This document shows, piece after piece, positions 6,832 to 15,558 of a stretch of 31,770 bases of DNA (position 1 is its first letter; the number at the start of each line of letters is the position of its first letter). Position numbers and translations under genes: made by a program. The DNA comes from Collinsella aerofaciens (lineage in GTDB: Bacteria; Actinomycetota; Coriobacteriia; Coriobacteriales; Coriobacteriaceae): NCBI RefSeq assembly GCF_901212495.1, contig NZ_CAAKNY010000005.1:1-31770 (forward strand), written 5' to 3'. Below the pieces are notes generated by a model. The model had not been told where the DNA came from. It saw only the letters and a list, made by a program, of their open reading frames with translations, and did not search any database.

Positions 6832-8277
6832 ATGGCTGATACAGCACAGTCAAAGAGCGTGCGACCGTTTGGCATACGCGACAAGTTCGGTTATATGTTC
6901 GGCGACTTTGGTAACGACTTCATGTTCCTGTTCGCCAGTTCGTTTTTGATGGTCTTCTATACCAAGGTGATGGGAGTTCCGGGTGCGATCGTCGGCATAT
7001 TGTTCCTCGTCGCTCGCGTGATTGATGCATTCGCCGATGTTACCGTCGGCATCGTGGTCGATCGTGTCAACCCCGGTAAGGGTGGCAAGTATCGTTCGGT
7101 CATGATGAAGATGGCGGCCCCCGCGGTGCTCTTTTCCATTCTTATGTACCAATCGTTCTGCGTGAACGCCGCGATGCCCGTCAAGATCGTCTATATGTTC
7201 GCGACCTATATTATTTGGGGCATCCTGTATTCCTGCGTCAACATTCCGTACAGCTCGATGGCGTCGCTCGTCTCGGGAGAGCCTGATGACCGTGCTTCGC
7301 TCTCTACGTACCGCACCGTCGGCAGCACGCTTGCCAACCTGGTTATCGGCGTGGTGACGCCGCTTGTCATTTATGTCAAGGACGCCTCGGGCGCTCAGGT
7401 CATCCGCGGTGGCGAGGGGAGCCAGATTTTCGGTATCGTTGCTATTGTCTTCGGTATCGCGGCCATGGCCTGCTACTTCCTTTGTTATAAGAACACGATT
7501 GAGCGCGTCAAGCCGCAGGACCATCATAACGCGAATGCCGAAGAGGACCGTCGCAACGTGTTTGCCATGATCAAGTCGGCGCTTTCGAGTCGTGCGATGA
7601 TTGGCCTGTGCGTGGGAGCCGTTTGCTTCCTGCTCGCTATGATGTTCATGAACCAGATACTCATGTACCTCTTTGCCGACTACTTCCGTGACTCCGCTAT
7701 GCTTTCGATAGCCAATCTGCTCGGTGTCGCCGTGACGTTTATCGTCGCCCCGTTCATCAAGAAACTCACCCGTGCTTTGGGTCGCAAGGGCGTTGCCATG
7801 CTGGGGTCCGGGCTTGCCGGGGCCGCCTGCCTCACGATGTTCGTGCTTCATACGCATAACCCCGTCGTGTTTCTTGTCTTGAACTGCATTGCCGGTGCCG
7901 GCTTGGGTATGTTCAACCTGGTTGTCTATGCACTTGTGACTGATGTCATTGATGACATTCAGGTTCAGACGGGTGTTCGCGAAGACGCGACCTGCTATTC
8001 CGTCTATTCCTTCTGCCGCAAGGTGGGCCAGGCGCTCGCCGGCTCCCTCTCCGGTGCCGCACTGACCTTTGTGGGATATCAGGCTGGCGCTACGGCGGTC
8101 CAGACTCAGGCCACGGTCGACGGTATCTACAATCTTGCCGTTCTGGTGCCGGGCGTTTTCATGATCGCCATGCTCTTCATCTTCCTCTTCCTGTACCCGC
8201 TCGACAAGAAACGCGTCAACAACAACGCCGCCATGCTCAAGGCAAACGCCGAGAACGCCGCCGCGGCAACCAAATAA
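6832..8277 (+). CDS. GPH-family glycoside/glucuronide:cation symporter
   Basis: Inner-membrane transporter (481 aa) of the glycoside-pentoside-hexuronide family within the major facilitator superfamily. It is predicted to import glucuronides or glucuronate with a cation. About twelve hydrophobic segments are visible, with the family's N-terminal KFGYMFGDFGNDF region, a DAFADVTVGIVVDR loop after helix 2, and a central cytoplasmic loop near residues 225-245. The start has a strong AGGGAAAGGCGG site and ATG 6832. It is the first gene of the glucuronide cluster, followed by beta-glucuronidase after an 86-bp gap holding a hairpin. The substrate is inferred from neighbours. Glucuronide versus free glucuronate is unresolved. 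Confidence 0.88.
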   Translation: MADTAQSKSVRPFGIRDKFGYMFGDFGNDFMFLFASSFLMVFYTKVMGVPGAIVGILFLVARVIDAFADVTVGIVVDRVNPGKGGKYRSVMMKMAAPAVLFSILMYQSFCVNAAMPVKIVYMFATYIIWGILYSCVNIPYSSMASLVSGEPDDRASLSTYRTVGSTLANLVIGVVTPLVIYVKDASGAQVIRGGEGSQIFGIVAIVFGIAAMACYFLCYKNTIERVKPQDHHNANAEEDRRNVFAMIKSALSSRAMIGLCVGAVCFLLAMMFMNQILMYLFADYFRDSAMLSIANLLGVAVTFIVAPFIKKLTRALGRKGVAMLGSGLAGAACLTMFVLHTHNPVVFLVLNCIAGAGLGMFNLVVYALVTDVIDDIQVQTGVREDATCYSVYSFCRKVGQALAGSLSGAALTFVGYQAGATAVQTQATVDGIYNLAVLVPGVFMIAMLFIFLFLYPLDKKRVNNNAAMLKANAENAAAATK

Positions 8278-8297
8278 ACCGTCTTCAATAGGGTGGG

Positions 8298-8335
8298 AGG
8301 GTGAGCGGTTCATCCCTCTCCGGGCCGTTCACCCT
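8298..8335 (+). terminator. Intergenic hairpin between transporter gene and gusA
   Basis: AGGGTGAGCGG (8298-8308) pairs with CCGTTCACCCT (8325-8335), with one G-U pair. It has no strong T-tract, so it is more likely an attenuator or an RNA processing/stability element than a full stop. The same CCGTTCACCC arm recurs in the terminator after the isomerase gene. Confidence 0.5.
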
Positions 8336-8363
8336 TCGCCCGCAAGATAGAAAGGCAACAAAG

Positions 8364-10196
8364 ATGCTCTATCCTCAGCAGACCGCGTCCCGTTTCGTCG
8401 AGAGCCTCGACGGCATCTGGGACTTCAAGCTCGATGACGGCAGTGCTTTCGAGAGCAAGTGGTTCGACGCGCCGCTCGCCGACGCCATGACGATGCCTGT
8501 CCCCGCCTCCTACAACGACCTCAAGGAGGGCATCGACTTCCGTGACTTCTGCGGCTGGGCGTTCTATCAGCGCGCCATCGCCGTGCCGGAGTTTGTCCGC
8601 AGCCAGCGCGTGATGCTGCGCTTCTCCGCCGTCACCCACCACGCCAAGGTCTACCTCAACGGCAAGCTCGTCTGCGAGCACGTCTGTGGCTTCCTTCCCT
8701 TCGAGGTCCAGATCAACGACTACCTCGAGCCGGGCGACAACCTGCTCACCGTCGCCGTCGACAACGTGATCGACTACACCACGCTGCCCGTGGGCGGCAA
8801 GGCCAACATGATGAGCGGTTTGCTCGGCGGCATGGGCGACGCCACGGAAGACGCTCCCAAGAAGAAGGTCAACAACCCCAACTTCGACTTCTTCAACTAC
8901 GCCGGCATCACGCGCCCGGTCTACATCTACACTACCCCGGCCGAGCACATCGATGACGTCGAGCTCGTGGCCGATGTCCAGGGCGAAACGACCGATGCTC
9001 CCTCCGCGACGGTCTCCTATAAGGTTGCCGCCACCGGCGACGCTGCCTGCAAGGTCGAGATGTTTGACGTGCAGGGTGTCAAGGTCGCCGAGGGCGAGGG
9101 TCTCGAGGGTGAGCTCAAGCTTGACCAGGTCACCCTCTGGCAGCCGGGTGCCGCCTACCTCTACCGGGTGAAGGTCACCTTCGGCGAGGATGTCTACGAG
9201 CTTCCCTATGGCGTGCGTACCGTGCGCGTCAAGGGCACCAAGTTCCTCATCAACGGCCGTCCGTTCTACTTCAAGGGCTACGGCAAGCACGAGGACACCT
9301 TCCCCACGGGCCGCGGCGAGAACATGCCCATGAACGTCAAGGACCTCTCGCTCATGAAATGGCAGGGCGCGAACAGCTTCCGCACGAGTCACTACCCCTA
9401 CAGTGAGGAGATGATGCGCCTGTGCGACGCCGAGGGCATCGTCGTGATCGACGAGACCACGGCCGTGGGCGTCAATCTGCAGTTTGGCGGCGGCGCCAAC
9501 TTTGGCGGCGAGAAGATCACGACCTTCGACCCCGAGCACGGCGTCCAGACGCAGGAGGCCCACAAACAGGTCATCCGCGACCTCGTCGCCCGCGACAAGA
9601 ACCATGCCTGCGTGGTCATGTGGAGCATCGCCAACGAGCCCGATTCCTCGGCCGAGGGTGCCTACGACTACTTCAAGCCGCTCTATGACCTCGCCCGCGA
9701 GCTCGACCCGCAAAAGCGTCCCTGCACGCTCGTGAGCGTCCAGGGCACCACGGCCGTGACCGACTGCTCGGCCAAGCTCTCCGACGCCATCTGCCTCAAC
9801 CGCTACTACGGCTGGTACTTTGGCGGCCCCAATCTCGTCGCCCCGTTCAAGGCCATGCGCGCGGAGCTCGACGAGTGGGCTAAGCTCGGTAAGCCGATCA
9901 TCTTCACCGAGTTCGGCGCCGACACGGTCGCCGGCATGCATGACACGACGCCCGTCATGTACACCGAGGAGTACCAGGTCGACTACTACAAGGCCAACCT
10001 CGCCGTCATGGACGACTACCCCTGCGTGGTGGGCGAGCAGGTCTGGAACTTTGCCGACTTCGCCACGAGTCAGAGCCTCCTGCGTGTCCAGGGCAACAAG
10101 AAGGGCCTGTTCACGCGCGATCGCAAGCCTAAGCTGGCCGCCCACTTCTTCCGTGAGCGCTGGCATGAGGTCCCGGACTTTGATTACAAGGCCTAA
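8364..10196 (+). CDS. uxuA-cluster gusA: Beta-glucuronidase (GH2, Loop-1 type)
   Basis: Glycoside hydrolase family 2 enzyme (610 aa) that hydrolyses beta-D-glucuronides to the aglycone and glucuronate. No signal peptide is seen, so it acts in the cytoplasm after import. A sugar-binding domain and Ig-like domain precede the TIM barrel (from about 290). The acid/base is Glu425 (SIANEPDSS) and the nucleophile Glu516 (IFTEFGAD). The glucuronate-carboxylate N-x-K motif is present as Asn578/Lys580 (QGNKKGLF), separating it from beta-galactosidases. A roughly 30-residue active-site loop (about 371-400) matches the length of Loop 1 in E. coli GusA, the class known to act on small drug glucuronides. 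ATG 8364 has AAAGG upstream; the frame before it covers the hairpin. Confidence 0.95.
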   Translation: MLYPQQTASRFVESLDGIWDFKLDDGSAFESKWFDAPLADAMTMPVPASYNDLKEGIDFRDFCGWAFYQRAIAVPEFVRSQRVMLRFSAVTHHAKVYLNGKLVCEHVCGFLPFEVQINDYLEPGDNLLTVAVDNVIDYTTLPVGGKANMMSGLLGGMGDATEDAPKKKVNNPNFDFFNYAGITRPVYIYTTPAEHIDDVELVADVQGETTDAPSATVSYKVAATGDAACKVEMFDVQGVKVAEGEGLEGELKLDQVTLWQPGAAYLYRVKVTFGEDVYELPYGVRTVRVKGTKFLINGRPFYFKGYGKHEDTFPTGRGENMPMNVKDLSLMKWQGANSFRTSHYPYSEEMMRLCDAEGIVVIDETTAVGVNLQFGGGANFGGEKITTFDPEHGVQTQEAHKQVIRDLVARDKNHACVVMWSIANEPDSSAEGAYDYFKPLYDLARELDPQKRPCTLVSVQGTTAVTDCSAKLSDAICLNRYYGWYFGGPNLVAPFKAMRAELDEWAKLGKPIIFTEFGADTVAGMHDTTPVMYTEEYQVDYYKANLAVMDDYPCVVGEQVWNFADFATSQSLLRVQGNKKGLFTRDRKPKLAAHFFRERWHEVPDFDYKA

Positions 10197-10232
10197 GCGC
10201 CGCTCGGGGTCCTGCCCATCAGATAGATAACG

Positions 10233-10260
10233 AGGCGGTGGCTCTCCGGGGCTGCCGCCT
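10233..10260 (+). terminator. Hairpin downstream of gusA, weak terminator or attenuator
   Basis: AGGCGGTGGC (10233-10242) pairs with GCTGCCGCCT (10251-10260), including two G-U pairs, around an 8-nt loop. Only TTT-like sequence follows, so read-through into uxuB is likely. Confidence 0.4.
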
Positions 10261-10345
10261 TTGGCGTGCGTTGCGAACCGTGCGCTCGGCGTAAACAAAT
10301 ACACGCACGGCGACCGTGCCGTGACGTATCAGCAAGGAGGACCGC

Positions 10346-11956
10346 ATGGTCTCACTCAAACATTGGAAGGACGATACCGAGGAGCTTGCCCAGATGGGTG
10401 TCGAGTTTCCCCGTTACGACGTGGACGCCGTGCGTGCCGCCGGTATCGAGCAGCCCCGTTGGATCCATTTTGGTGGCGGCAACCTCTACCGTGCGTTCCA
10501 TGCGCAGATTGCGCAGGAGCTCGCGAACAAGGGCCTGCTTGACCGCGGCGTTGTCGTGGCGGAGACCTTCCGCCCCTTCACGCTTGACGAGGTCTACGCA
10601 CCCTACAACAACGACATCCTGCAGGTGGTCATGAACGCCGACGGCATGCTCGACGAGCGCGTGCTCGCCATTACGGCGGGCGGCGTCTTCGCCAACGCCC
10701 AGCGCCCCGAGGATCTCGCGCGCACCAAGCGCTACTTCGAGAGCGATGAGCTCGAACTGGCGACCTTCACCATCACCGAGAAGGGCTACGGCCTGCGCGG
10801 CGCCGCGGGCGAGCTGCTGCCCTGCGTCAAGGCCGAGCTCGAAGCCGGCCCCGATGCCGCCGCGAGCACCATGGGCATCGTATGCGCGCTGCTGTTCGCG
10901 CGTTTCAACGCCGGCGCGGCGCCCATCGCCATGGTCTCGACCGACAACTTCTCCCAGAACGGTCGCCGTTTCCGCGAGGCGGTCCTCACTGTCGCCGAGG
11001 GCTGGCGCGACCACGGCTGCGTGTCGCAGGATTTTGTCGATTACGTTTCCGACGAGTCGCGTGTGAGCTTCCCCTGGTCCATGATCGACCGCATTACCCC
11101 CAACCCCTCGCCCGAGACGGAGGAGATCCTCCGCGAGCAGGGCTGGAGCGACCTTGACCTCATCAAGACATCCGGCCCCACCTTCGCTGGCTTCGCCAAC
11201 ACCGAGGCCTGCCATTACCTCGTGATCGAGGACTCGTTCCCCAACGGGCGTCCGGCGCTCGAGGAGGGCGGCGTAATCATGTGCGACCGCGACACGGCTG
11301 AGAAGGCCGATACCATGAAGGTCACGGCCTGCCTCAACCCGCTTCACACCTGCCTTGCCGTTTTCGGCTGTCTGCTCGGCTACGATCGCATCTGGGCCGA
11401 GATGGAGGATGCCGATCTCTCCTCGCTCATTCATCACCTCGGTTACGACGAGGACCTGCCCGTGGTGGTCGATCCCAAGGTCATCGACCCCAAGTCCTTT
11501 ATCGACGAGCTCGTAGGCGAGCGTCTGGTCAACAAATCGCTGCCGGATGCCCCGCAGCGTATCGCCACGGATACTTCACAGAAGGTCGCCATCCGCTACG
11601 GTCATACGCTCAATTCCTATCTTGCGGCCGGCAAGAGCGTAAGCGGTCTCACGTATATCCCCCTCACGATTGCCGGATGGTTGCGCTACCTCATGGGCGT
11701 CGATGATGAGGGTAAGGCGTTTGCTTGCAGCCCCGACCCGTTGCTTACCGAGCTCCAGGGCTACATCGCCAGCCTTAAGCTGGGAGACGCCGATGCCGGC
11801 ACCGTCCATACGGCCGCCGCGCCGATCCTCTCCAACAAAGAGATTTTCACCCTTGACCTTTACGAGGTGGGTCTTGGCGAGAAGATCGAGGGCTATCTGC
11901 TCGAGATGCTCGCCGGACCGGGTGCCGTGCACGCCACGATTCATGAGTATCTGTAA
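10346..11956 (+). CDS. uxuB: Fructuronate reductase (mannonate oxidoreductase), mannitol dehydrogenase family
   Basis: NAD(H)-dependent cytoplasmic enzyme (536 aa) of the polyol-specific long-chain dehydrogenase family. It reduces D-fructuronate to D-mannonate. The Rossmann entry WIHFGGGNLYRAFHAQ (about 39-54) binds the cofactor. The family catalytic stretch MKVTACLNPLHTCLAVFG, with its essential Lys, lies near 327-344. The ribosome-binding site AAGGAGG is 5 nt before ATG 10346. It follows gusA after 149 bp and starts a run with uxuA and uxaC, which assigns fructuronate rather than mannitol as substrate. Strong C-ending codon preference, shared with gusA, suggests high expression. Confidence 0.9.
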   Translation: MVSLKHWKDDTEELAQMGVEFPRYDVDAVRAAGIEQPRWIHFGGGNLYRAFHAQIAQELANKGLLDRGVVVAETFRPFTLDEVYAPYNNDILQVVMNADGMLDERVLAITAGGVFANAQRPEDLARTKRYFESDELELATFTITEKGYGLRGAAGELLPCVKAELEAGPDAAASTMGIVCALLFARFNAGAAPIAMVSTDNFSQNGRRFREAVLTVAEGWRDHGCVSQDFVDYVSDESRVSFPWSMIDRITPNPSPETEEILREQGWSDLDLIKTSGPTFAGFANTEACHYLVIEDSFPNGRPALEEGGVIMCDRDTAEKADTMKVTACLNPLHTCLAVFGCLLGYDRIWAEMEDADLSSLIHHLGYDEDLPVVVDPKVIDPKSFIDELVGERLVNKSLPDAPQRIATDTSQKVAIRYGHTLNSYLAAGKSVSGLTYIPLTIAGWLRYLMGVDDEGKAFACSPDPLLTELQGYIASLKLGDADAGTVHTAAAPILSNKEIFTLDLYEVGLGEKIEGYLLEMLAGPGAVHATIHEYL

Positions 11957-11996
11957 GCCCCGGTGCAGCCACACACGCAGTTAAGGAAAGATAAAC

Positions 11997-13100
11997 ATGC
12001 AACTTAGTTTTCGCTGGTACGGATCTGATTCCGAGAAAATCACCCTGCAGCAGATAGCGCAGATTCCCGGATGCCATGGCATCGTGGGAACCCTCTTCGA
12101 CATCCCGGCAGGGGAGGTCTGGCCGCGCGAGCGCATCCGGGCCCTGCGCGAGCAGATCGAGGCCGCCGGGCTCAAGCTCGAGTGCATTGAGTCGGTCAAC
12201 GTGTCCGACGACATCAAGATCGGACTGCCCACGCGCGACGCGCACATCGAGGCCTACAAGCAGACGATTGAGAACCTTGCTGCCGAGGGCATCAAGTGCA
12301 TCTGCTATAACTTCATGCCGGTGTTCGATTGGGTCAAATCCGACCTTGACTACACCCTTTCCGACGGCTCCAAGACGCTCGCTTTCGTAAAAAAGAACAT
12401 CCCCGATGACCCGCAGGAGATTATCGACCGTGTGGCCGGTGGCTCGGGCGACTTCACACTGCCCGGTTGGGAGCCCGAGCGTCTGGGCCAGGTGCGTGCG
12501 CTGCTCGACGCCTACAAAGAGGTCAATGAGGATAAGCTGCGCGAGAACCTGGTCTATTTCCTTAAGGCGATTATGCCCACCTGTGAGCGCTGCGACGTCA
12601 AGATGGCCATTCATCCCGACGATCCTCCGTACTCGATCTTTGGCTTGCCCCGCATTATCAAGAACCGCGAAGATCTCGATTGGCTTTGCAATGCCGTCGA
12701 CACGCCCTATAACGGCATCACGCTCTGCTGCGGTTCCATTGCCGAGGATCCTGCAAACAACGTCTACGACATCCTTGGCGAGTTCTCCGCGCGCGGACGC
12801 ATCCACTTTGTCCACATGCGCAACATCAAGTACATCAGCCCCGAGGTTCCCGGTAACAAGGACTTTTACGAGGCACCCCACCCCACAGAGTACGGTTCGC
12901 TCGATCTGGTTCGCATGATGAGCATTCTGCACAAGAACGGCTTCGACGGCTATATGCGCCCCGACCACGGTCGCATGATCTGGGGCGAGACGGGACGCCC
13001 GGGCTACGGCCTGTACGACCGAGCCCTCGGCATTGCTTACATCAACGGCGTGTGGGAGTCCCTCGATAAGTGCAGCGATAACTATAAGGCGGGCGAGTAG
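11997..13100 (+). CDS. uxuA: Mannonate dehydratase
   Basis: Metal-dependent TIM-barrel enzyme (367 aa) that dehydrates D-mannonate to 2-keto-3-deoxygluconate. Family stretches seen in order: FRWYGSDSEKITL at the N-terminus, CYNFMPVFDW (near 103-112), KMAIHPDDPP (near 202-211), ITLCCGSIAED (near 242-252), HFVHMRNIK and MRPDHGRMIWGE (near 321-332). These supply the metal-binding His/Cys/Asp residues. Length is normal. ATG 11997 has AAGGAAAG upstream, and 3 bp separate its stop from uxaC. It works between UxuB and KdgK in the Ashwell pathway. Confidence 0.95.
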   Translation: MQLSFRWYGSDSEKITLQQIAQIPGCHGIVGTLFDIPAGEVWPRERIRALREQIEAAGLKLECIESVNVSDDIKIGLPTRDAHIEAYKQTIENLAAEGIKCICYNFMPVFDWVKSDLDYTLSDGSKTLAFVKKNIPDDPQEIIDRVAGGSGDFTLPGWEPERLGQVRALLDAYKEVNEDKLRENLVYFLKAIMPTCERCDVKMAIHPDDPPYSIFGLPRIIKNREDLDWLCNAVDTPYNGITLCCGSIAEDPANNVYDILGEFSARGRIHFVHMRNIKYISPEVPGNKDFYEAPHPTEYGSLDLVRMMSILHKNGFDGYMRPDHGRMIWGETGRPGYGLYDRALGIAYINGVWESLDKCSDNYKAGE

Positions 13101-13103
13101 CCC

Positions 13104-14519
13104 ATGCTGTTGAACGATGACTTTCTGCTGACGACGGATTGGGCCAAGAAGCTCTTCCACGACCATGCAGAGAAGATGCCGATTATCGACTACCACTGCC
13201 ATCTCGATCCTCAGCAGATTTACGAGGACAAGCATTTTGAGAACCTCACCGAGGTTTGGCTCTACGACCATGGTGCGGGTGATCACTACAAGTGGCGTCT
13301 GCTGCGCGCCAACGGCACGGACGAGAGGTACATCACTGGCGACGGGGATGCCTACACCAAGTACCTCGAGTTCGTGAAGGTCGTCGAGGCCGCTCCGGGA
13401 AATCCCATCTTTGAGTGGAGTCACGCCGAGCTTCGTCGCGTCTTTGGTATCGATCTCACCATCAACCAGAAGAACGCCAAGGCCATCTGGGACGCCGCCA
13501 ACGAGCAGATCGCCAAGCCCGAGTTTTCCGCCAAGGGCCTCATCAGGAAGTTCAACGTCAAGTGCATCTGCACGACCGACAACCCGGCGAGCGACCTCAA
13601 GTGGCACAAGCTGCTGGCTGTCGAGGAGCAGGAGAACGGCTTTAAGGTCTTGCCGACGTTCCGCCCCGACGATTTGCTCGGCATCGACCTTGGCACGTTT
13701 GCTGACTACGCAAAGACGCTCACCGAGATCTCTGGCATCGAGGTCAAGGATTACGAGAGCCTCAAGGCCGCAGCCGCACAGCGCGTCGACTGCTTCCATG
13801 GCGTCGGCGGCCGTCTTGCCGACCATGGCGCCAACGAGTTCTTCTTCAACCCGACATCCGAGGACGAGATTACCGCTATCGTGGCAAAGCGTCTTGCCGG
13901 TCAGGACGTTAGCGCCGAGGAGGTCGGCAAGTACCAGACCGCGATGACAATTTTCCTTATGGGCGAGTACGAGCGTCACGGTTGGACCATGCAGATCCAC
14001 GGCAACTGCTTCCGCAACGACTCTACCCGCGACTTTAAGCTTATCGGCAAGGATGCTGGCTTTGACACCGTGGGCACCCAGCCCGACTTTACCTACCAGC
14101 TCAAGGCGTTGTTCGATGCAGCCCAGCTCGCCGGCAAGCTCCCCAAGGTCATCGTCTACAGCCTTAACGATTCCGATTGGCTGGCGCTCGCGAGCCTGTG
14201 CGGCGCCTTCCAGGGCGGTGTTAAGCAGCGCATGCAGTTCGGTAACGCCTGGTGGTTCAACGACACGTTCAGCGGCATGAAGAAGCAGCTCACCATGTTT
14301 GCCGAGCAGGGTCTGCTTGCCAACTTTACCGGCATGCTTACCGATAGCCGCAGCTTCCTGTCCTATCCGCGGCATGAGTACTTCCGTCGCGTGCTTTGCC
14401 AGCTGCTCGGCGAGTGGGTCGAGCGCGGTCAGCTGCCCGAGGACGAGGAGTACCTGGGCCAGGCCGTCGAGAACGTTTGCTACAACAACGCGCACGATTG
14501 CTTTGGGTTTTTCGACTAG
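13104..14519 (+). CDS. uxaC: Glucuronate isomerase
   Basis: Amidohydrolase-fold isomerase (471 aa) that converts D-glucuronate to D-fructuronate, the first step after glucuronide cleavage. The N-terminal metal motif IIDYHCHLDP (about 27-36) is clear. Later conserved blocks include CICTTDNPASDLKWH, MQIHGNCFRNDS and SLNDSDWLAL. The length matches the family. It starts 3 bp after uxuA, with the ribosome-binding site inside the end of that gene, so translation is coupled. The order uxuB-uxuA-uxaC is followed by a strong terminator, ending the plus-strand cluster. No galacturonate branch genes (uxaA, uxaB) are present, so the cluster is for glucuronate. Confidence 0.95.
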   Translation: MLLNDDFLLTTDWAKKLFHDHAEKMPIIDYHCHLDPQQIYEDKHFENLTEVWLYDHGAGDHYKWRLLRANGTDERYITGDGDAYTKYLEFVKVVEAAPGNPIFEWSHAELRRVFGIDLTINQKNAKAIWDAANEQIAKPEFSAKGLIRKFNVKCICTTDNPASDLKWHKLLAVEEQENGFKVLPTFRPDDLLGIDLGTFADYAKTLTEISGIEVKDYESLKAAAAQRVDCFHGVGGRLADHGANEFFFNPTSEDEITAIVAKRLAGQDVSAEEVGKYQTAMTIFLMGEYERHGWTMQIHGNCFRNDSTRDFKLIGKDAGFDTVGTQPDFTYQLKALFDAAQLAGKLPKVIVYSLNDSDWLALASLCGAFQGGVKQRMQFGNAWWFNDTFSGMKKQLTMFAEQGLLANFTGMLTDSRSFLSYPRHEYFRRVLCQLLGEWVERGQLPEDEEYLGQAVENVCYNNAHDCFGFFD

Positions 14520-14541
14520 CGCGGTCGCGCTCCCATAGTTG

Positions 14542-14587
14542 AAAGCCCCGTTCACCCAAGGAAGCAGGCCGGGTGAACGGGGCTTTT
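14542..14587 (+). terminator. Strong terminator after uxaC
   Basis: A perfect 16-bp stem (AAAGCCCCGTTCACCC, 14542-14557, with its complement at 14571-14586) around a 13-nt loop ends in TTTT. It terminates the glucuronide cluster. Confidence 0.9.
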
Positions 14588-14599
14588 GCGTGCCGATTC

Positions 14600-14639
14600 A
14601 AAAAGGGGACGCGGCCGATACGTTGGGCGCGTCCTCTTT
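14600..14639 (-). terminator. Terminator of the kdgK-eda unit
   Basis: On the minus strand AAAGAGGACGCG (14639-14628) pairs with CGCGTCCCCTTT (14613-14602), with one mismatch, and TTTTT follows. It ends transcription from eda and lies back to back with the uxaC terminator. Confidence 0.8.
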
Positions 14640-14656
14640 ACGATAGAGAGCTTGGT

Positions 14657-15304
14657 TTACTTGGCGGGACGAACCTTGCGCACCACGTTCATGGCCTCGC
14701 GGGCGATCTGCTCGACCCGGGAGAAGTCGCCGTCGGCGAACAGGGCGGGCTTGACCATCCAGGTGCCACCACAGGCGATGATGGCGGAGGAGCTCAGGTA
14801 CTCCTCGACGTTGGCAGTGCTCACGCCACCGGTGGGCATAAAGCGGTGGCCGACAAACGGGGCAGCGAGCGACTTGATGGTGTTAAGGCCGCCGTACTGA
14901 GCCGCTGGGAAGAACTTGGTGACCTTGAGGCCCAGGTTCTCGGCGGCGGTAACCTCGGAGGGGGTCACGGTGCCGGGCAGCACAGGCAGGTCGATGTCGA
15001 TGCAGTGCTTTACAACGTCCTCGTTGTAACCCGGCGAGACGATGAACTTGGCACCGGCGGCGCGGGCCTGCTCAACCTGCTCGACGTTCAGGACGGTACC
15101 GGCGCCAACGCACATCTCGGGCTCGGCTTCTGCCATAGCGGCGATGCACTCGGCGGCGCAGGCGGTGCGGAAGGTGACCTCGGCGGACTTCATGCCGGCT
15201 GCCATAAGGGCGTGGGCGAGCGGTGCGGCGTCCTCGACCTTGTCGAGGACGACGACCGGCACGATGCCCAGGGATTCAAGCGTGGTGTAGAACTGATCAA
15301 ACAT
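14657..15304 (-). CDS. eda: KDPG aldolase (2-dehydro-3-deoxy-phosphogluconate aldolase)
   Basis: Class I aldolase (215 aa) that cleaves 2-keto-3-deoxy-6-phosphogluconate into pyruvate and glyceraldehyde-3-phosphate, the last step of glucuronate breakdown. Catalytic Glu42 (AEVTFRT) and the Schiff-base Lys130 (VTKFFPAAQYGG) are in place, with phosphate-binding MPTGGVS near residue 165. ATG 15304 is preceded by AAAGGAAC, and the protein begins MFDQFYTT. The upstream frame crosses a hairpin array and is not coding. It lies 254 bp downstream of kdgK on the same strand and probably shares its transcript, although the gap could also carry its own control. Confidence 0.95.
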   Translation of the reverse strand: MFDQFYTTLESLGIVPVVVLDKVEDAAPLAHALMAAGMKSAEVTFRTACAAECIAAMAEAEPEMCVGAGTVLNVEQVEQARAAGAKFIVSPGYNEDVVKHCIDIDLPVLPGTVTPSEVTAAENLGLKVTKFFPAAQYGGLNTIKSLAAPFVGHRFMPTGGVSTANVEEYLSSSAIIACGGTWMVKPALFADGDFSRVEQIAREAMNVVRKVRPAK

Positions 15305-15364
15305 GGTGTTCCTTTCGATGCGAGACGCGCACGGGCGCATGATTGCCAAAGAAGATTGGCCATG

Positions 15365-15543
15365 AGCCGGTTCCGGATTGGTTATCGGAGACACTGCTTG
15401 GGTCACAAGCAATTTCGGAACCGGCTACGAGGCCAGTCGTGAAGGAATGCCGGGCAAAACCGGAATGGGACTGGTGGTTTTGCCCGACCGGAGAAATCGG
15501 GGAGCGGGCTGCAGAGGTATGGGTATGGGAAACTGCAGCCCGC
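15365..15543 (-). repeat. Array of three hairpins between kdgK and eda
   Basis: Three strong inverted repeats stand in a row. Hairpin 1 has GCGGGCTGCAG (15504-15514) pairing with 15533-15543. Hairpin 2 has CGGGCAAAACC (15451-15461) pairing with 15476-15486. Hairpin 3 has AGCCGGTTCCG (15365-15375) pairing with 15416-15426, and its loop holds a smaller hairpin (TGCTTG/CAAGCA, 15395-15411). Each main stem is 11 bp and perfect. No T-tract follows on the minus strand. The array could adjust eda expression relative to kdgK, by RNA stability or a structured leader; I recognise no known riboswitch. Confidence 0.75.
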
Positions 15544-15558
15544 GGAATGGGGAACGAA

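Noticed and set aside
8310..10304. Long minus-strand open frame opposite gusA
   Set aside because: Antisense shadow of a strongly biased GC-rich gene; composition is rich in Val, His and Arg without motifs.
11847..14555. Very long minus-strand open frame (902 codons) opposite uxuA and uxaC
   Set aside because: Both plus-strand genes have clear family motifs and ribosome-binding sites; the opposite frame is a by-product of GC-rich codon use and has no recognisable domain.
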